Of a stretch of DNA of 64,000 bases, positions 18,101 to 25,970 are shown in pieces; within the stretch, counting starts at the first letter, position 1, and each line of letters opens with the position of its first letter. The notes under the pieces are model-generated. The model searched no databases and had not been told where the DNA came from. It saw nothing but the letters and a program-made list of their open reading frames with translations. Where the stretch lies: positions 200,906 to 264,905 of the forward strand of contig JACKLK010000009.1 in NCBI GenBank assembly GCA_024236015.1, given 5' to 3'. Origin of the DNA: Rhodoferax sp. (lineage in GTDB: Bacteria > Pseudomonadota > Gammaproteobacteria > Burkholderiales > Burkholderiaceae_C). The position numbers and the translations under genes were made by a program.

Positions 18101-18898
18101 TCACACCATCGAGTAGCCACCGCTAACGCTGATCGTCTGCCCGGTGATAAAGGAGGCTGCATCGGACGCGATGAACATGACCGCCCCCACAATGTCGTCG
18201 GGTCGTCCGACGCGACGAAGAGGGTACGCTTTGGCGATCCGCTCACGCATTTCCGCTGTGTTCCACTGCGCCATTTCGGTCGTGGTCCACAGGCTCTGAG
18301 CGCCTGCTTCCTCTTGGGTGTCCGGCATCGTCGTTCCGGGACAGACCGTATTGATACGGATCCCATACCGCCCTAGCTCGCGAGACAGCGATTTGGAAAG
18401 CGAAATTACACCGGCCTTGCACGCTCCGTAGACTGCCTCACGGAACTCGCCGATGCGCCCTGCGTCGGAGCCGATATTGACGATTGCGCCCCGTTTCGCA
18501 GCCACCATGCCGTCGAGCACAGCACGAGTACAGTTGATGTTGCCCCACAGGTTGATCTGAACTTCTCGTTCCCATTCCTCGCGCGGCTTCTCCATGAAAA
18601 GCCGGTCCACCGTCCAGCCGGCATTGTTGACGAGGACATCGATGCCGCCAAAGGTCGACTGGACCTTCTGGACCATCGCAGACACGCTGGAAGGGTCGGT
18701 GACATCGGTACGAATCGCCACCGCATCCGAGGCGCCCATCTTCACGGCCAGTTCCGCTACCTTTGCCGCGCCGGATTCGTCGATGTCGGCAATGACCACC
18801 TTTGCACCTTCCGTGGCGAATCCGAGTGCGATGGCGCGGCCGATGTTGGAACTTGCGCCAGTCACAATGACGCTACGGTTCTTGAGATGGAGATCCAT
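18101..18898 (-). CDS. Short-chain dehydrogenase/reductase
   Basis: 265 residues, classical SDR. The nucleotide-binding motif TGASSNIG is at about 14-21. NNAGW and the catalytic set in IVNIGSDAGRIGE followed by YGACK are present, and VSGGYSMV closes the protein. It would oxidise a 3-hydroxyacyl-CoA or a cyclic alcohol in this pathway. NADH preference is suggested by the acidic residue in VVIADID at the end of beta-2. It sits between the acyl-CoA dehydrogenase pair and a crotonase in the long reverse operon. Confidence 0.88.
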   Translation of the reverse strand: MDLHLKNRSVIVTGASSNIGRAIALGFATEGAKVVIADIDESGAAKVAELAVKMGASDAVAIRTDVTDPSSVSAMVQKVQSTFGGIDVLVNNAGWTVDRLFMEKPREEWEREVQINLWGNINCTRAVLDGMVAAKRGAIVNIGSDAGRIGEFREAVYGACKAGVISLSKSLSRELGRYGIRINTVCPGTTMPDTQEEAGAQSLWTTTEMAQWNTAEMRERIAKAYPLRRVGRPDDIVGAVMFIASDAASFITGQTISVSGGYSMV

Positions 18899-18946
18899 GT
18901 TCTTTCTTTCAAAGGTGTCATGCGGATGAGTCAGGGTAGCGAGGCG

Positions 18947-19735
18947 TCAGGTGGGAGGTAGTTCCCCACGGAAGATCGGATGCCGTTTCTGTATGAAGGC
19001 CCGTGCTGCTTCGGCGTGGTCGTCGGATTGGAAGAGTTGGCTCTGATAGTCCGCTTCCGCTCTAAGGGTTTCTTCGAGGGTGCTGTTCCTATTGGCTAAA
19101 GTCAGCTTCAGGAAATGCACGGCCTTGGCGGGGAGCTCTGCGAACTGCGTGGCAACCTCCAACGCCGCGGCGAGGGCACTCCCGGCGGGTACTTCCTGGT
19201 CCGCCACGCCAACCGCGACGGCGTCTCGACCGGAGAGCGCGGTGCCGGTGATCAGCATCCGCTTGGCCAGTCCGAGCCCGACGCGTTGGGACAGGTTCCA
19301 CATGAGCGCCATGTCGGGCAGCAGCGCGACCCGCGGAATGAATGACGCTGAAAATCTGGCGTTCTCGGCGGCAACCACATAGTCGCATGCAAGCGCCAGC
19401 GACATGCCTCCACCCACGGCGTTGCCCTCTACAGCCGAAACGACGGGCTTGCTTCCGCAACTGAGGAGCCGGACGATCCGGTGTGCCACTTCCATCCTGG
19501 CGCGGCCTTCTTCGTTGGACCGCCATCGCATCTCGGAGACGTCTCCGCCCGCAGAGAAGTTTGTTCCAGCCCCCGTCAGCACGATGGCCCTGCATTCGCC
19601 GTCTTGCGTGATTCGGGTAAGGGCCTCCTCCAATTGCTTCCGCATGAGACCGGAAAGCGCGTTCAAGCGCCTTTCGTTCTGTAGTGTCACGATGGTGACG
19701 GGCCCCTTGCTCGCAACAGCAACTTCGTCTGGCAT
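18947..19735 (-). CDS. Crotonase-family protein lacking both hydratase glutamates
   Basis: 262 residues from the ATG at 19735, which has AGGTGG six bases upstream; a GTG at 19744 is possible. The oxyanion-hole stretch is FSAGGDV. The two catalytic positions read GGGMSLALACD (serine for glutamate) and ARFSASFIPRVALLPD. Hydration by the classical two-glutamate mechanism is unlikely. Relatives of this kind include isomerases, hydrolases and ring-opening enzymes, but the sequence does not decide. Second gene of the long reverse operon. Confidence 0.85.
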   Translation of the reverse strand: MPDEVAVASKGPVTIVTLQNERRLNALSGLMRKQLEEALTRITQDGECRAIVLTGAGTNFSAGGDVSEMRWRSNEEGRARMEVAHRIVRLLSCGSKPVVSAVEGNAVGGGMSLALACDYVVAAENARFSASFIPRVALLPDMALMWNLSQRVGLGLAKRMLITGTALSGRDAVAVGVADQEVPAGSALAAALEVATQFAELPAKAVHFLKLTLANRNSTLEETLRAEADYQSQLFQSDDHAEAARAFIQKRHPIFRGELPPT

Positions 19736-19744
19736 GGCTTCCAC

Positions 19745-20233
19745 CTATTGGCCGCGCATTGGCACGAGAGCCGATCGCTCGAAGGTCATGAACACCGTTC
19801 CGTCGGCCTTCGTGCCGGTCGTGCGCACCTTGACGATTCCCTGACCCGGCCTACTCGCCGAAGGGCGGACTTCGAGGACATCGGACGACGCGTAGATCGT
19901 GTCACCGACGAAGACCGGCGCAATGAGGCGGATCTGCTCCCATCCAAGATTGGCGATGGCGCGCATGCTCACGTCGCGCACTGACATCCCCACGACGATT
20001 GCCAGCGTCAGGGTGCTGTTCACCAAGTACTTGCCGAACTCCGTCTCTCGTGCGTAGGCGGCGTCGAAATGGACTGGATGCGTATTCATGGTCAGCAGCG
20101 TGAACCAGCTGTTGTCCGTCTCGCTGATGGTGCGGCCAGGCCAGTGCCTGTACACGGCCCCCACTTCAAAGTCTTCGAACCAACGCCCCCCTCCCTCTTC
20201 ACGGTACTGCGGGGTCAATCGCTTGTCTTGCAT
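19745..20233 (-). CDS. MaoC family dehydratase (single hot-dog)
   Basis: 162 residues. The start GGRWFEDFEVGAVYRHWPGRTISETDN is typical of MaoC-like mesaconyl-CoA/beta-methylmalyl-CoA hydratase relatives. TMNTHPVHFD supplies the acidic/His dehydratase motif, and GDTIYASSDVLEVRPS lines the C-terminal strand. It probably hydrates or dehydrates a branched enoyl- or hydroxyacyl-CoA. First gene of the long reverse operon, divergent from the GntR-type regulator with a 93-bp region between them. Confidence 0.87.
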   Translation of the reverse strand: MQDKRLTPQYREEGGGRWFEDFEVGAVYRHWPGRTISETDNSWFTLLTMNTHPVHFDAAYARETEFGKYLVNSTLTLAIVVGMSVRDVSMRAIANLGWEQIRLIAPVFVGDTIYASSDVLEVRPSASRPGQGIVKVRTTGTKADGTVFMTFERSALVPMRGQ

Positions 20234-20254
20234 GCTTCACCTGTATGGAACAAT

Positions 20255-20266
20255 GTGTCCGGTCAA
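20255..20266. promoter_or_regulatory. GTGTCCGGTCAA, near copy of the palindrome at 3511-3522
   Basis: Matches the perfect palindrome in 10 of 12 positions, with the CCGGTCAA half identical. It lies between the divergent MaoC operon and the GntR-type regulator gene, suggesting control of both by that regulator. Candidate only. Confidence 0.5.
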
Positions 20267-20326
20267 ATTGGATAGGAGTATGATCGATTCTTTGAAGGAT
20301 GTCCAGCGACTTCGCTACTCAACAAC

Positions 20327-21226
20327 ATGCCATCGTCGAAAACTGCAAAAGTGACGGCCACCTTGAAGGTGCCTGTGCGCCCAACTGCTAGCGAGGCGCG
20401 GACGCGAAATGCGCACAGCGTGCTAGATAGCTTGAGCAAGCGACCCGAACTGGGAGGCAGCGAGGTAGAGCAGGAGCGCTCCCTGCTGCTTTACATGCAG
20501 ATACAGCGGGCACTGATCGACCGAATACGACGAAAGGACTATCCGGTGGGTTCAAGGATCCCGACCGAAAGCGAGTTGCGTCGTGAGTTCCACGTCAGCC
20601 GACACACAGTTCGCGAGGCACTAAGGCACCTACGAGATGAAGGCTACATTTCATCGCGACAAGGGTCAGGCTACACGGTTGAGAGCGTGCCCGAGCAGCA
20701 GGGGTTCGTGCACTCCGTAAACTCCGTAGACGAACTTTTCCAGTACGTAGCGAAAGCAAAGCTCGAACTTCTCGGAATGGAAATGGTGAAGGCGGACGCC
20801 ACTCTGGCAGCACGATTGAACTGCAGCCCTGGCCGCCGATGGCTTCGAATGTGGGGCGTGCGCGTTGGGCAGTACAGCGCTCTGCCGATCGGCTACATGG
20901 AGGTTTTCGTCCACGAAGCCTACGCCGGAATCCACAGACAGATGGAGGACAACGATGGTCCGATCTATGCATTGATCGAGCGGGAATACGGTGAACGCGT
21001 TGATGAGGTCGTGCAAACCCTGAGAGGCGCAACCATTCCGCCGGAACTGTCAGAGGTCCTAAAGGTGCCGCCAGGATCCGCGTCCCTGGAAATCGAGCGT
21101 GTCTTCAAAACTCGGCTCCGCAAGGTAGTCGAAGTCTCGTTCAATTACCACCCTGTCGACCGCTTCAGCTATACGATGGTGCTTCGTAGTGTGACCCGAG
21201 AAAATGCTGGCACTGAAAGGGATTGA
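20327..21226 (+). CDS. GntR family (HutC subfamily) transcriptional regulator
   Basis: 299 residues. Winged helix-turn-helix at about residues 52-120 (IPTESELRREF, then VSRHTVREALRHLRDEGYISSRQGSGY), followed by a UTRA effector domain (GQYSALPIGYMEVFVHEAY and ASLEIERVF, then YTMVLRS). Such regulators bind an acyl-CoA, sugar or other pathway metabolite and leave their operator. The first 50 residues are an unusual extension, and no strong ribosome site precedes ATG 20327. A 24-codon frame at 20280-20354 with AGGAG directly before its ATG overlaps the start, so translational coupling or a downstream start is possible. It is the probable local regulator of the catabolic genes. Confidence 0.88.
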   Translation: MPSSKTAKVTATLKVPVRPTASEARTRNAHSVLDSLSKRPELGGSEVEQERSLLLYMQIQRALIDRIRRKDYPVGSRIPTESELRREFHVSRHTVREALRHLRDEGYISSRQGSGYTVESVPEQQGFVHSVNSVDELFQYVAKAKLELLGMEMVKADATLAARLNCSPGRRWLRMWGVRVGQYSALPIGYMEVFVHEAYAGIHRQMEDNDGPIYALIEREYGERVDEVVQTLRGATIPPELSEVLKVPPGSASLEIERVFKTRLRKVVEVSFNYHPVDRFSYTMVLRSVTRENAGTERD

Positions 21227-21260
21227 GGTTTCCCTTAAGCCGAAGCGCATGGCTCGATCA

Positions 21261-21660
21261 TCAAGAGACAGATTTTCGCTGCTCCGCCAACCAAGATTGT
21301 TCGAGCTGCATCGCACTGAGGTAGCGCAGTAATGAATGTAGCCGCGAGTAGAAGGCGGCCCATTCCATGACCGCCTGATTTGCCTGCTCGAAACCGTGAA
21401 AACATGCGTGCAGGCCATCTTCAGCCTTCCACAGGCCGTCGGCGCACTGGATGTCCTAGCAGATCTTTCCTGATTTGCCAGAATGCCGAACAGTGGCAAG
21501 GGCGGACGTACTCGCCGCGCCGTTGTTCGTGGATGACCAGGATGTTCGCCCGGAATTCGTGGTCGCTTTGCCGTCCTCAGCTGCCTTGGCCAGCGCCGCG
21601 CATCGAAGCGTTCGAGAGAGAACAGCCGCTGAGCTAACCCGCAGGACATCGCACATCAGC
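21261..21660 (-). pseudogene. Decayed IS3-type transposase (OrfB) remnant
   Basis: On the reverse strand the fragments match OrfB of IS3-family elements: MCDVLRVS near 21656 (start of the protein) and FRANILVIHEQRRGEY, then at the 3' end VMEWAAFYSRLHSLLRYLSA followed by MQLEQSWLAEQRKS and a stop at 21261. These lie in different frames, and the catalytic DDE core is missing, so there are frameshifts and a large internal deletion. No flanking inverted repeats were found. It marks an old insertion between the catabolic regulon and the ICE. Confidence 0.6.
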
Positions 21661-22269
21661 GTGATCGTTCAGCGAAGCTGACTGGGCGACGTACTCGGGC
21701 ACCATCCAGGCGGGTACGCCCAACGCGGCGGTCACTTCATTGTCGCGTCATCTCGCCGGCACGGCGCGTGAAGGCGCGGGCCAACTTGGCCGATAAGAGT
21801 GCAGCATGGCGCCAATCTCTCAGCGCCTGCAGCGCTATGGCGTCCTCTCAGCAGACAGATAGGAGGTCTTCGGCCATCGCTGTGATGGCTGCTGAGCGAC
21901 GCCTGCTTGATTTCTGTCGGAGCCCTAGTTCGATTCACAAGTTCTGTGCTTTCATGCAAAGGTTGGTGCTGGCGTTCGAGCACGCTGTCGACTGCATTGA
22001 CTTTGGCTGCTGAACAGCCGCGGCACGCAGATTCACAGATTCTCTCCGGCGAGAGAGAAGGCCGGGCCCGGGGCCATGGTCCGTACCGGTAATCCTTTCG
22101 ACAAATCGCCTCGCGCGCTTACCTCATAAACGTCTACTCAAGGAAGGTCACCAACGTATCAACAGCGACAGCTTGCTTGCTCGTGAGTCCGTTCAAAAAA
22201 GTCATAGCAAAAGCAGAATTCCTGTCGGTCGCTTGAGTCAGAAGAGTGGCTCTAGAAGGAGGCGGCAAT
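21661..22269. other. 609 bp without a supported gene
   Basis: The open frames here are short, overlap in both directions and resemble no family I recognise. The stretch follows the IS3 remnant and precedes the LysR gene. It may hold more decayed mobile DNA, the LysR promoter and possibly the ICE end. No tRNA gene or att-like repeat was seen. Confidence 0.5.
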
Positions 22270-23181
22270 ATGAACTTGCGTCATATCTATGCGTTTATCA
22301 CTGTTGCTGAGGAACTGCATTTTCGCCACGCGGCCAAGCGCCTAAACGTCGGCGAGTCACCCCTTTCGCGCACCATCCGCAAGCTGGAAGCCGAGTTGGG
22401 CGTGACGTTGCTGTGGCGCACTTCGCATGGCGCCGGCCTGACCCCCGCCGGCCAGGCCTTCTTGGAGGACGCGCGCCGCATCATGTTGGCCGTCAACCAG
22501 GCGCAAGCCAGGGCGCAGGCCGCCGCAGCGGGTTTGCACGGCACTTTGCGCATCGGCTTGGCCGGCGACATCGGGCGCAAACGGCTGGCCTCCGTTCTTG
22601 CACTGTGCCGCGAGGAAGCGCCGCAGGTAAGCATCCGGCTCACTGAAGTGCCGCGAGCCCAACTCGTGCACGGCTTGAAAGACCATCTATTCGATGCGGG
22701 CTTTGCGAAGATCGGTGATGGGGAAGCCGGCATCGTGGCTTCGACAGTGTGGGACGACCCCTTGATGGTAGTGCTGCCCTTGCGGCATCCGCTGTTGGCC
22801 TTTAAACACGTGGCGGTGGAAGAGATCGCGGACTACCCGCTTGTACTATGCGACCCGCAACAACGCAAGGACTGCAACCGGGAGCTTGAGCGGCTATTTC
22901 GCGCTATCGACTTGCAGCCGGTGGTGACCGAGTACGTCGCCAGCCACGCGATGATGCTGACGCTGGTGGCTGCGGGCTATGGTGTGGGTCTCTCCAGCGC
23001 CGAGCTTCTTGCGAACGGGCCCCAGGCAGACGTAGTGCCCCGACCCATTGCCGATCCGGATGCAAAACTGACCACTTATTTGCTGCGGGTTGACGGCGAG
23101 GTGGCAGAGCCGGTGCGGCAGTTCATCGAGCGCGCTGAGCGCATCGGACGAGAAGGAGCGGGCACCGCGCAAGACCCGTAA
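22270..23181 (+). CDS. LysR family transcriptional regulator
   Basis: 303 residues from the ATG at 22270, preceded by GGAGGCGG; an in-frame start at 22246 is less likely. Winged HTH at the N-terminus (HFRHAAKRLNVGESPLSRTIRKLE, of which the recognition part is SPLSRTIRKLE), then a periplasmic-binding-like effector domain (GTLRIGLAG to VRQFIERAE). It regulates in response to a small molecule in this family; target unknown. No divergent gene is adjacent. It may belong to the edge of the ICE, because similar regulators lie near the alpA/parA end of related elements, but this is inference. Confidence 0.85.
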   Translation: MNLRHIYAFITVAEELHFRHAAKRLNVGESPLSRTIRKLEAELGVTLLWRTSHGAGLTPAGQAFLEDARRIMLAVNQAQARAQAAAAGLHGTLRIGLAGDIGRKRLASVLALCREEAPQVSIRLTEVPRAQLVHGLKDHLFDAGFAKIGDGEAGIVASTVWDDPLMVVLPLRHPLLAFKHVAVEEIADYPLVLCDPQQRKDCNRELERLFRAIDLQPVVTEYVASHAMMLTLVAAGYGVGLSSAELLANGPQADVVPRPIADPDAKLTTYLLRVDGEVAEPVRQFIERAERIGREGAGTAQDP

Positions 23182-23218
23182 TGGAGTTCGCTGCCGCGCA
23201 ATCGGGGCATAAACGCCG

Positions 23219-23240
23219 TGAATCCGGCGATTCATCTTTT
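23219..23240 (+). terminator. Rho-independent terminator after the LysR gene
   Basis: TGAATC, tetraloop CGGC, GATTCA, then TCTTTT, 38 bases after the LysR stop codon. Confidence 0.7.
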
Positions 23241-23715
23241 GTCAGCCGCGTGACCGTATTTGCAGCGCCAACGCATAGGCCGATTGGGCCCTCTGACCGG
23301 GGCTAATGGCTGGGCCACTCAGCACAACAGCATCCACCTTTCCGGATGCACGCTTGCGGTCAGTGACCTGGCATGAAATGCACAAGCTTTGCTTAGATGC
23401 AAGCGGGACCATCCTGCTGACCTATTGCTACTTTACCGCTCTGAAATTTCTGAGAAGACTTTGTGTCAGCTTTCGGGTTCAAGCGCGGCAACGCATGCCT
23501 CCAGCATGGGTTGTGTGAACACCAAGCCGACGCTGCGGTGCAGCGATGCGTGCGCATTATGGTGGAGGATTTTCAAGCGTGGCAAGCGCAACGCTCGCAC
23601 TCCACGATGCCGACCGGCATTCGCGCTTCATCCGGGTGTGTGGCATTCGCCGTTCCCAGAGTCATTTGGGTTGCGTGCGCATGTCGGATTCTGATCCGAA
23701 TAGAAAGCGCGCGAA
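23241..23715. other. 475 bp without a supported gene, upstream of the ICE alpA block
   Basis: No open frame here resembles a protein family I know; the frames are short and overlapping. It probably contains the promoter of the gene at 23716 and may contain the left ICE boundary. No convincing inverted or direct repeat was found. Confidence 0.5.
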
Positions 23716-24471
23716 ATGCACAAATGGAGCAGCCTTGCCTTTGGAGCAAGAACATACTACCGGCCTATCGAAGCGGCGATCCGCTGGGCCGGGCTGCTGC
23801 GACTCGAGCCGCGCATCCTAGAGACGCTTGGCAAGCGTCCGCTGCCCGAGCCCGATGACTTCCCGCGTTGGCCGCTACTGCGTCTCTACACTGATCGCAT
23901 CCTCGATGGCATGGCGCACGGTGAGTTGGCGCACGGCAAAGCGGGAATCGTGCGCGAGGGCGTGCACCTGGAACTGAACGATCCTGCGCTCACGATCCGC
24001 CACGTCGATTTGAAGTCATGGGTCGCGCATTACTACCCCGGCGAGAAGCCATCATTCCTATTTGACGAGATGGAGCGAGCCTTGCATCCGGCGCTCAACC
24101 CTCATTCGCTGAGCGTGCTGCTGGCCGAACGCGAGGCGGCGAAGGTGGAGCTGGCCGAGTTGCGTCAGGCGCACGAGAACCTGCGCGCCGCGCATGAAGT
24201 GCTGGCGAAAGATCATGCGGCGCGTGTCGCCGAGAGCGATAACGCCCGCGAGCCGGGCTCGCGCGCTGAATCGACCTATCTGAACGTCATCGGCGGGCTG
24301 CTCTCGCTGCTGTTGGGGAAGTCTCCAGGAGGCAAGCCGTACTCGTCGTTCACGTCACAAGAGGCGGTCATCAATGCCTTGGTCGCCCACCATGGCGATC
24401 AACTCGGCATCTCGAAGAGCACGCTAGAAAACAAGTTCGCGCAGGCCAGGCGGCGGCTGCAATCCCGCTAG
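23716..24471 (+). CDS. Conserved ICE hypothetical protein with a coiled-coil segment
   Basis: 251 residues starting MHKWSSLAFGARTYYRPIEAAI. It resembles proteins found next to alpA in PFGI-1/ICEclc-type elements, sometimes labelled as receptor tyrosine kinases, although no kinase motif is present. The N-terminal half is mixed. Residues about 135-185 are rich in Glu, Ala and Leu heptads (LAEREAAKVELAELRQAHEN region) and look like a coiled coil. The C-terminal part ends with a small helical segment (STLENKFAQARRRLQSR) that could bind DNA. Function unknown. Confidence 0.7.
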   Translation: MHKWSSLAFGARTYYRPIEAAIRWAGLLRLEPRILETLGKRPLPEPDDFPRWPLLRLYTDRILDGMAHGELAHGKAGIVREGVHLELNDPALTIRHVDLKSWVAHYYPGEKPSFLFDEMERALHPALNPHSLSVLLAEREAAKVELAELRQAHENLRAAHEVLAKDHAARVAESDNAREPGSRAESTYLNVIGGLLSLLLGKSPGGKPYSSFTSQEAVINALVAHHGDQLGISKSTLENKFAQARRRLQSR

Positions 24472-24587
24472 CACTGCGACCCTAGCTGGGGTATCGCGCA
24501 CCCCAACTGCGGTTCCTCTGCTGCGGCCCGGTCTATTGAATGAGGGCCATTCCAAACAACGCCATCGAGCGTCAAGGAGTGGTCAGC

Positions 24588-24806
24588 ATGTCACAACAGT
24601 CGCTCACCGCCGCAGCCCCCGCAGAACACCGCATCCTGCGCCGCGCCGAAGTCGAGGCCAAGACCGGCTTCAAGCGCGCCCACATCTACAGCCTGATGAA
24701 GGAAGGCAAGTTCCCGAAGGCGTTGCGCCTGGGCGTGCGCGCCGTGGGCTGGGATTCGGTGGAAGTCGAACAGTGGATCGCTGATCGCCTCAAAGAGCGC
24801 GCCTGA
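24588..24806 (+). CDS. AlpA family phage-type DNA-binding regulator
   Basis: 72 residues from the ATG at 24588, with AAGGAG ten bases upstream. A MerR/excisionase-like HTH is seen in ILRRAEVEAKTGFKRAHIYSLMKEGKFPK, of which the core is VEAKTGFKRAHIYSLM; W/V residues follow (GWDSVEVEQWI). In ICEclc-type elements the alpA promoter fires only in transfer-competent cells and starts the parA operon. The 116 bases upstream (24472-24587) contain a TGGGGT/ACCCCA hairpin at 24487-24505 and are the expected site of that promoter. Confidence 0.87.
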   Translation: MSQQSLTAAAPAEHRILRRAEVEAKTGFKRAHIYSLMKEGKFPKALRLGVRAVGWDSVEVEQWIADRLKERA

Positions 24807-24844
24807 GCCTCTTCTCGTCCATGCCATTCAACGAGGAGAGCGCC

Positions 24845-25723
24845 ATGCAGGTGGTCAGCATCATTTCAACCAAGGGCGGCGTGGGCAAGACCACGACCGC
24901 AGCCAACCTGGGCGGCTTTGCGGCCGACGCCGGGCTGCGCGTGCTGCTGCTGGACCTGGACGTGCAGCCCACGCTGTCGAGCTACTTCACGCTGGAACTG
25001 CGCGCGCCAGCCGGCGTTTACGAGATGCTGGCGTTCAACGAGCGGCGCATCGAGCAACTGGTGTCGCGCACCGCCGTCGCCGGCCTGGAGTTGGTGGTGT
25101 CGAACGACGACCGCGGGGAGCTGAACACGCTGCTGCTGCACGCGCCGGACGGCCGCTTGCGGCTGCGCCACCTGCTGCCCGCGCTGGCGCCGCTGTACGA
25201 CCTGGTGCTAATCGACACGCAGGGCGCGCGCTCGGTGCTGCTGGAGATGGCGGTCCTGGCGTCCGATCTGGCGCTGTCGCCGGTGACGCCCGAAATCCTC
25301 GCGGCACGCGAGCTGCGGCGCGGCACCTTGCAGTTGATCGAGGACATCGCGCCGTACCGCCATCTCGGCATCGAGCCGCCGCCGCTGCACCTGCTCATCA
25401 ACCGCGTGCATCCGGTGTCGTCGAATGCGCGGCTGATCCAGCAGGCATTGCGGCAGGTGTTCCAGGACCATGCCGGCGTGCGCGTGCTCGATACCGACGT
25501 GCCGGCGATCGAGGCCTATCCGCGCGCCGCGACGAGAGGCTTGCCGGTGCATCGCGTGGAGTTCCGCCTGCCGGCGGGCCGCGTCGCACCAACAGCCTTG
25601 CAGACCATGCGCACGCTGGCCAGCGAGTTGTTCCCGCAATGGCGGGAGCGCTTCGCGCTCGTGACCGGGCGGCCCGATGCGCAAGCCACAGCAGGGAGCG
25701 CAAGCCATGGCGAGCGCTCATGA
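24845..25723 (+). CDS. parA: ParA family partition ATPase
   Basis: 292 residues from the ATG at 24845 (GAGGAG upstream). Deviant Walker A STKGGVGKTTTAAN at about 8-20, the Walker A' region LLLDLDVQPTLSSYF, and Walker B LVLIDTQG. Separates copies of the excised element, or keeps it in the cell, together with ParB. It follows alpA by 38 bases and overlaps the next gene by 17 bases. Confidence 0.93.
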   Translation: MQVVSIISTKGGVGKTTTAANLGGFAADAGLRVLLLDLDVQPTLSSYFTLELRAPAGVYEMLAFNERRIEQLVSRTAVAGLELVVSNDDRGELNTLLLHAPDGRLRLRHLLPALAPLYDLVLIDTQGARSVLLEMAVLASDLALSPVTPEILAARELRRGTLQLIEDIAPYRHLGIEPPPLHLLINRVHPVSSNARLIQQALRQVFQDHAGVRVLDTDVPAIEAYPRAATRGLPVHRVEFRLPAGRVAPTALQTMRTLASELFPQWRERFALVTGRPDAQATAGSASHGERS

Positions 25724-25970
25724 ACTGGCACGCGGGCACAAGCGGCTGCGCGCGCTCATCGAGTTTGCGCTGGGAGAAGACTGGCACGTCAAGCGTACAC
25801 CGGGCGGCCACCTCAAGTTCACCAAGCCGGGCTGCGCGGCGATCTACACCAGCTCAACGGCCAGCGACCACCGCGCCGGACTCAATGCCCGCGCGCAGCT
25901 TCGCCGCGCCGGCCGAGAAGCGCAGACCGCCGCCGACCCGGCGTCGACCCCGGAGAGCGGCCATGGCTGA
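25707..25970 (+). CDS. HicA-like (YcfA-type) small protein between parA and parB
   Basis: 87 residues from the ATG at 25707. The centre, DWHVKRTPGGHLKFTKPG, then AIYTSSTASDHR, resembles the dsRBD-like fold of HicA mRNA interferases, with the histidine of GGH at about residue 35 where HicA has its catalytic one. The C-terminal tail is basic and low in complexity. No HicB antitoxin gene is adjacent, so a toxin role is uncertain; it may be an adapted RNA- or DNA-binding protein. It overlaps both parA and parB, which suggests tight co-translation. Confidence 0.68.
   Translation: MASAHELARGHKRLRALIEFALGEDWHVKRTPGGHLKFTKPGCAAIYTSSTASDHRAGLNARAQLRRAGREAQTAADPASTPESGHG

Noticed and set aside
20280..20354. 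A 24-codon open frame before the GntR-type gene as a separate gene
   Set aside because: It has AGGAG directly next to its ATG but no conservation could be judged; mentioned only as possible coupling.
21661..22269. Small open frames between the IS3 remnant and the LysR gene
   Set aside because: They overlap in several frames, have no convincing starts and match no known family.
23716..24471. Label of receptor protein-tyrosine kinase for the gene before alpA
   Set aside because: No kinase P-loop, HRD or DFG motif and no membrane segment are present; the label appears to be a propagated error, so the protein is described as hypothetical.
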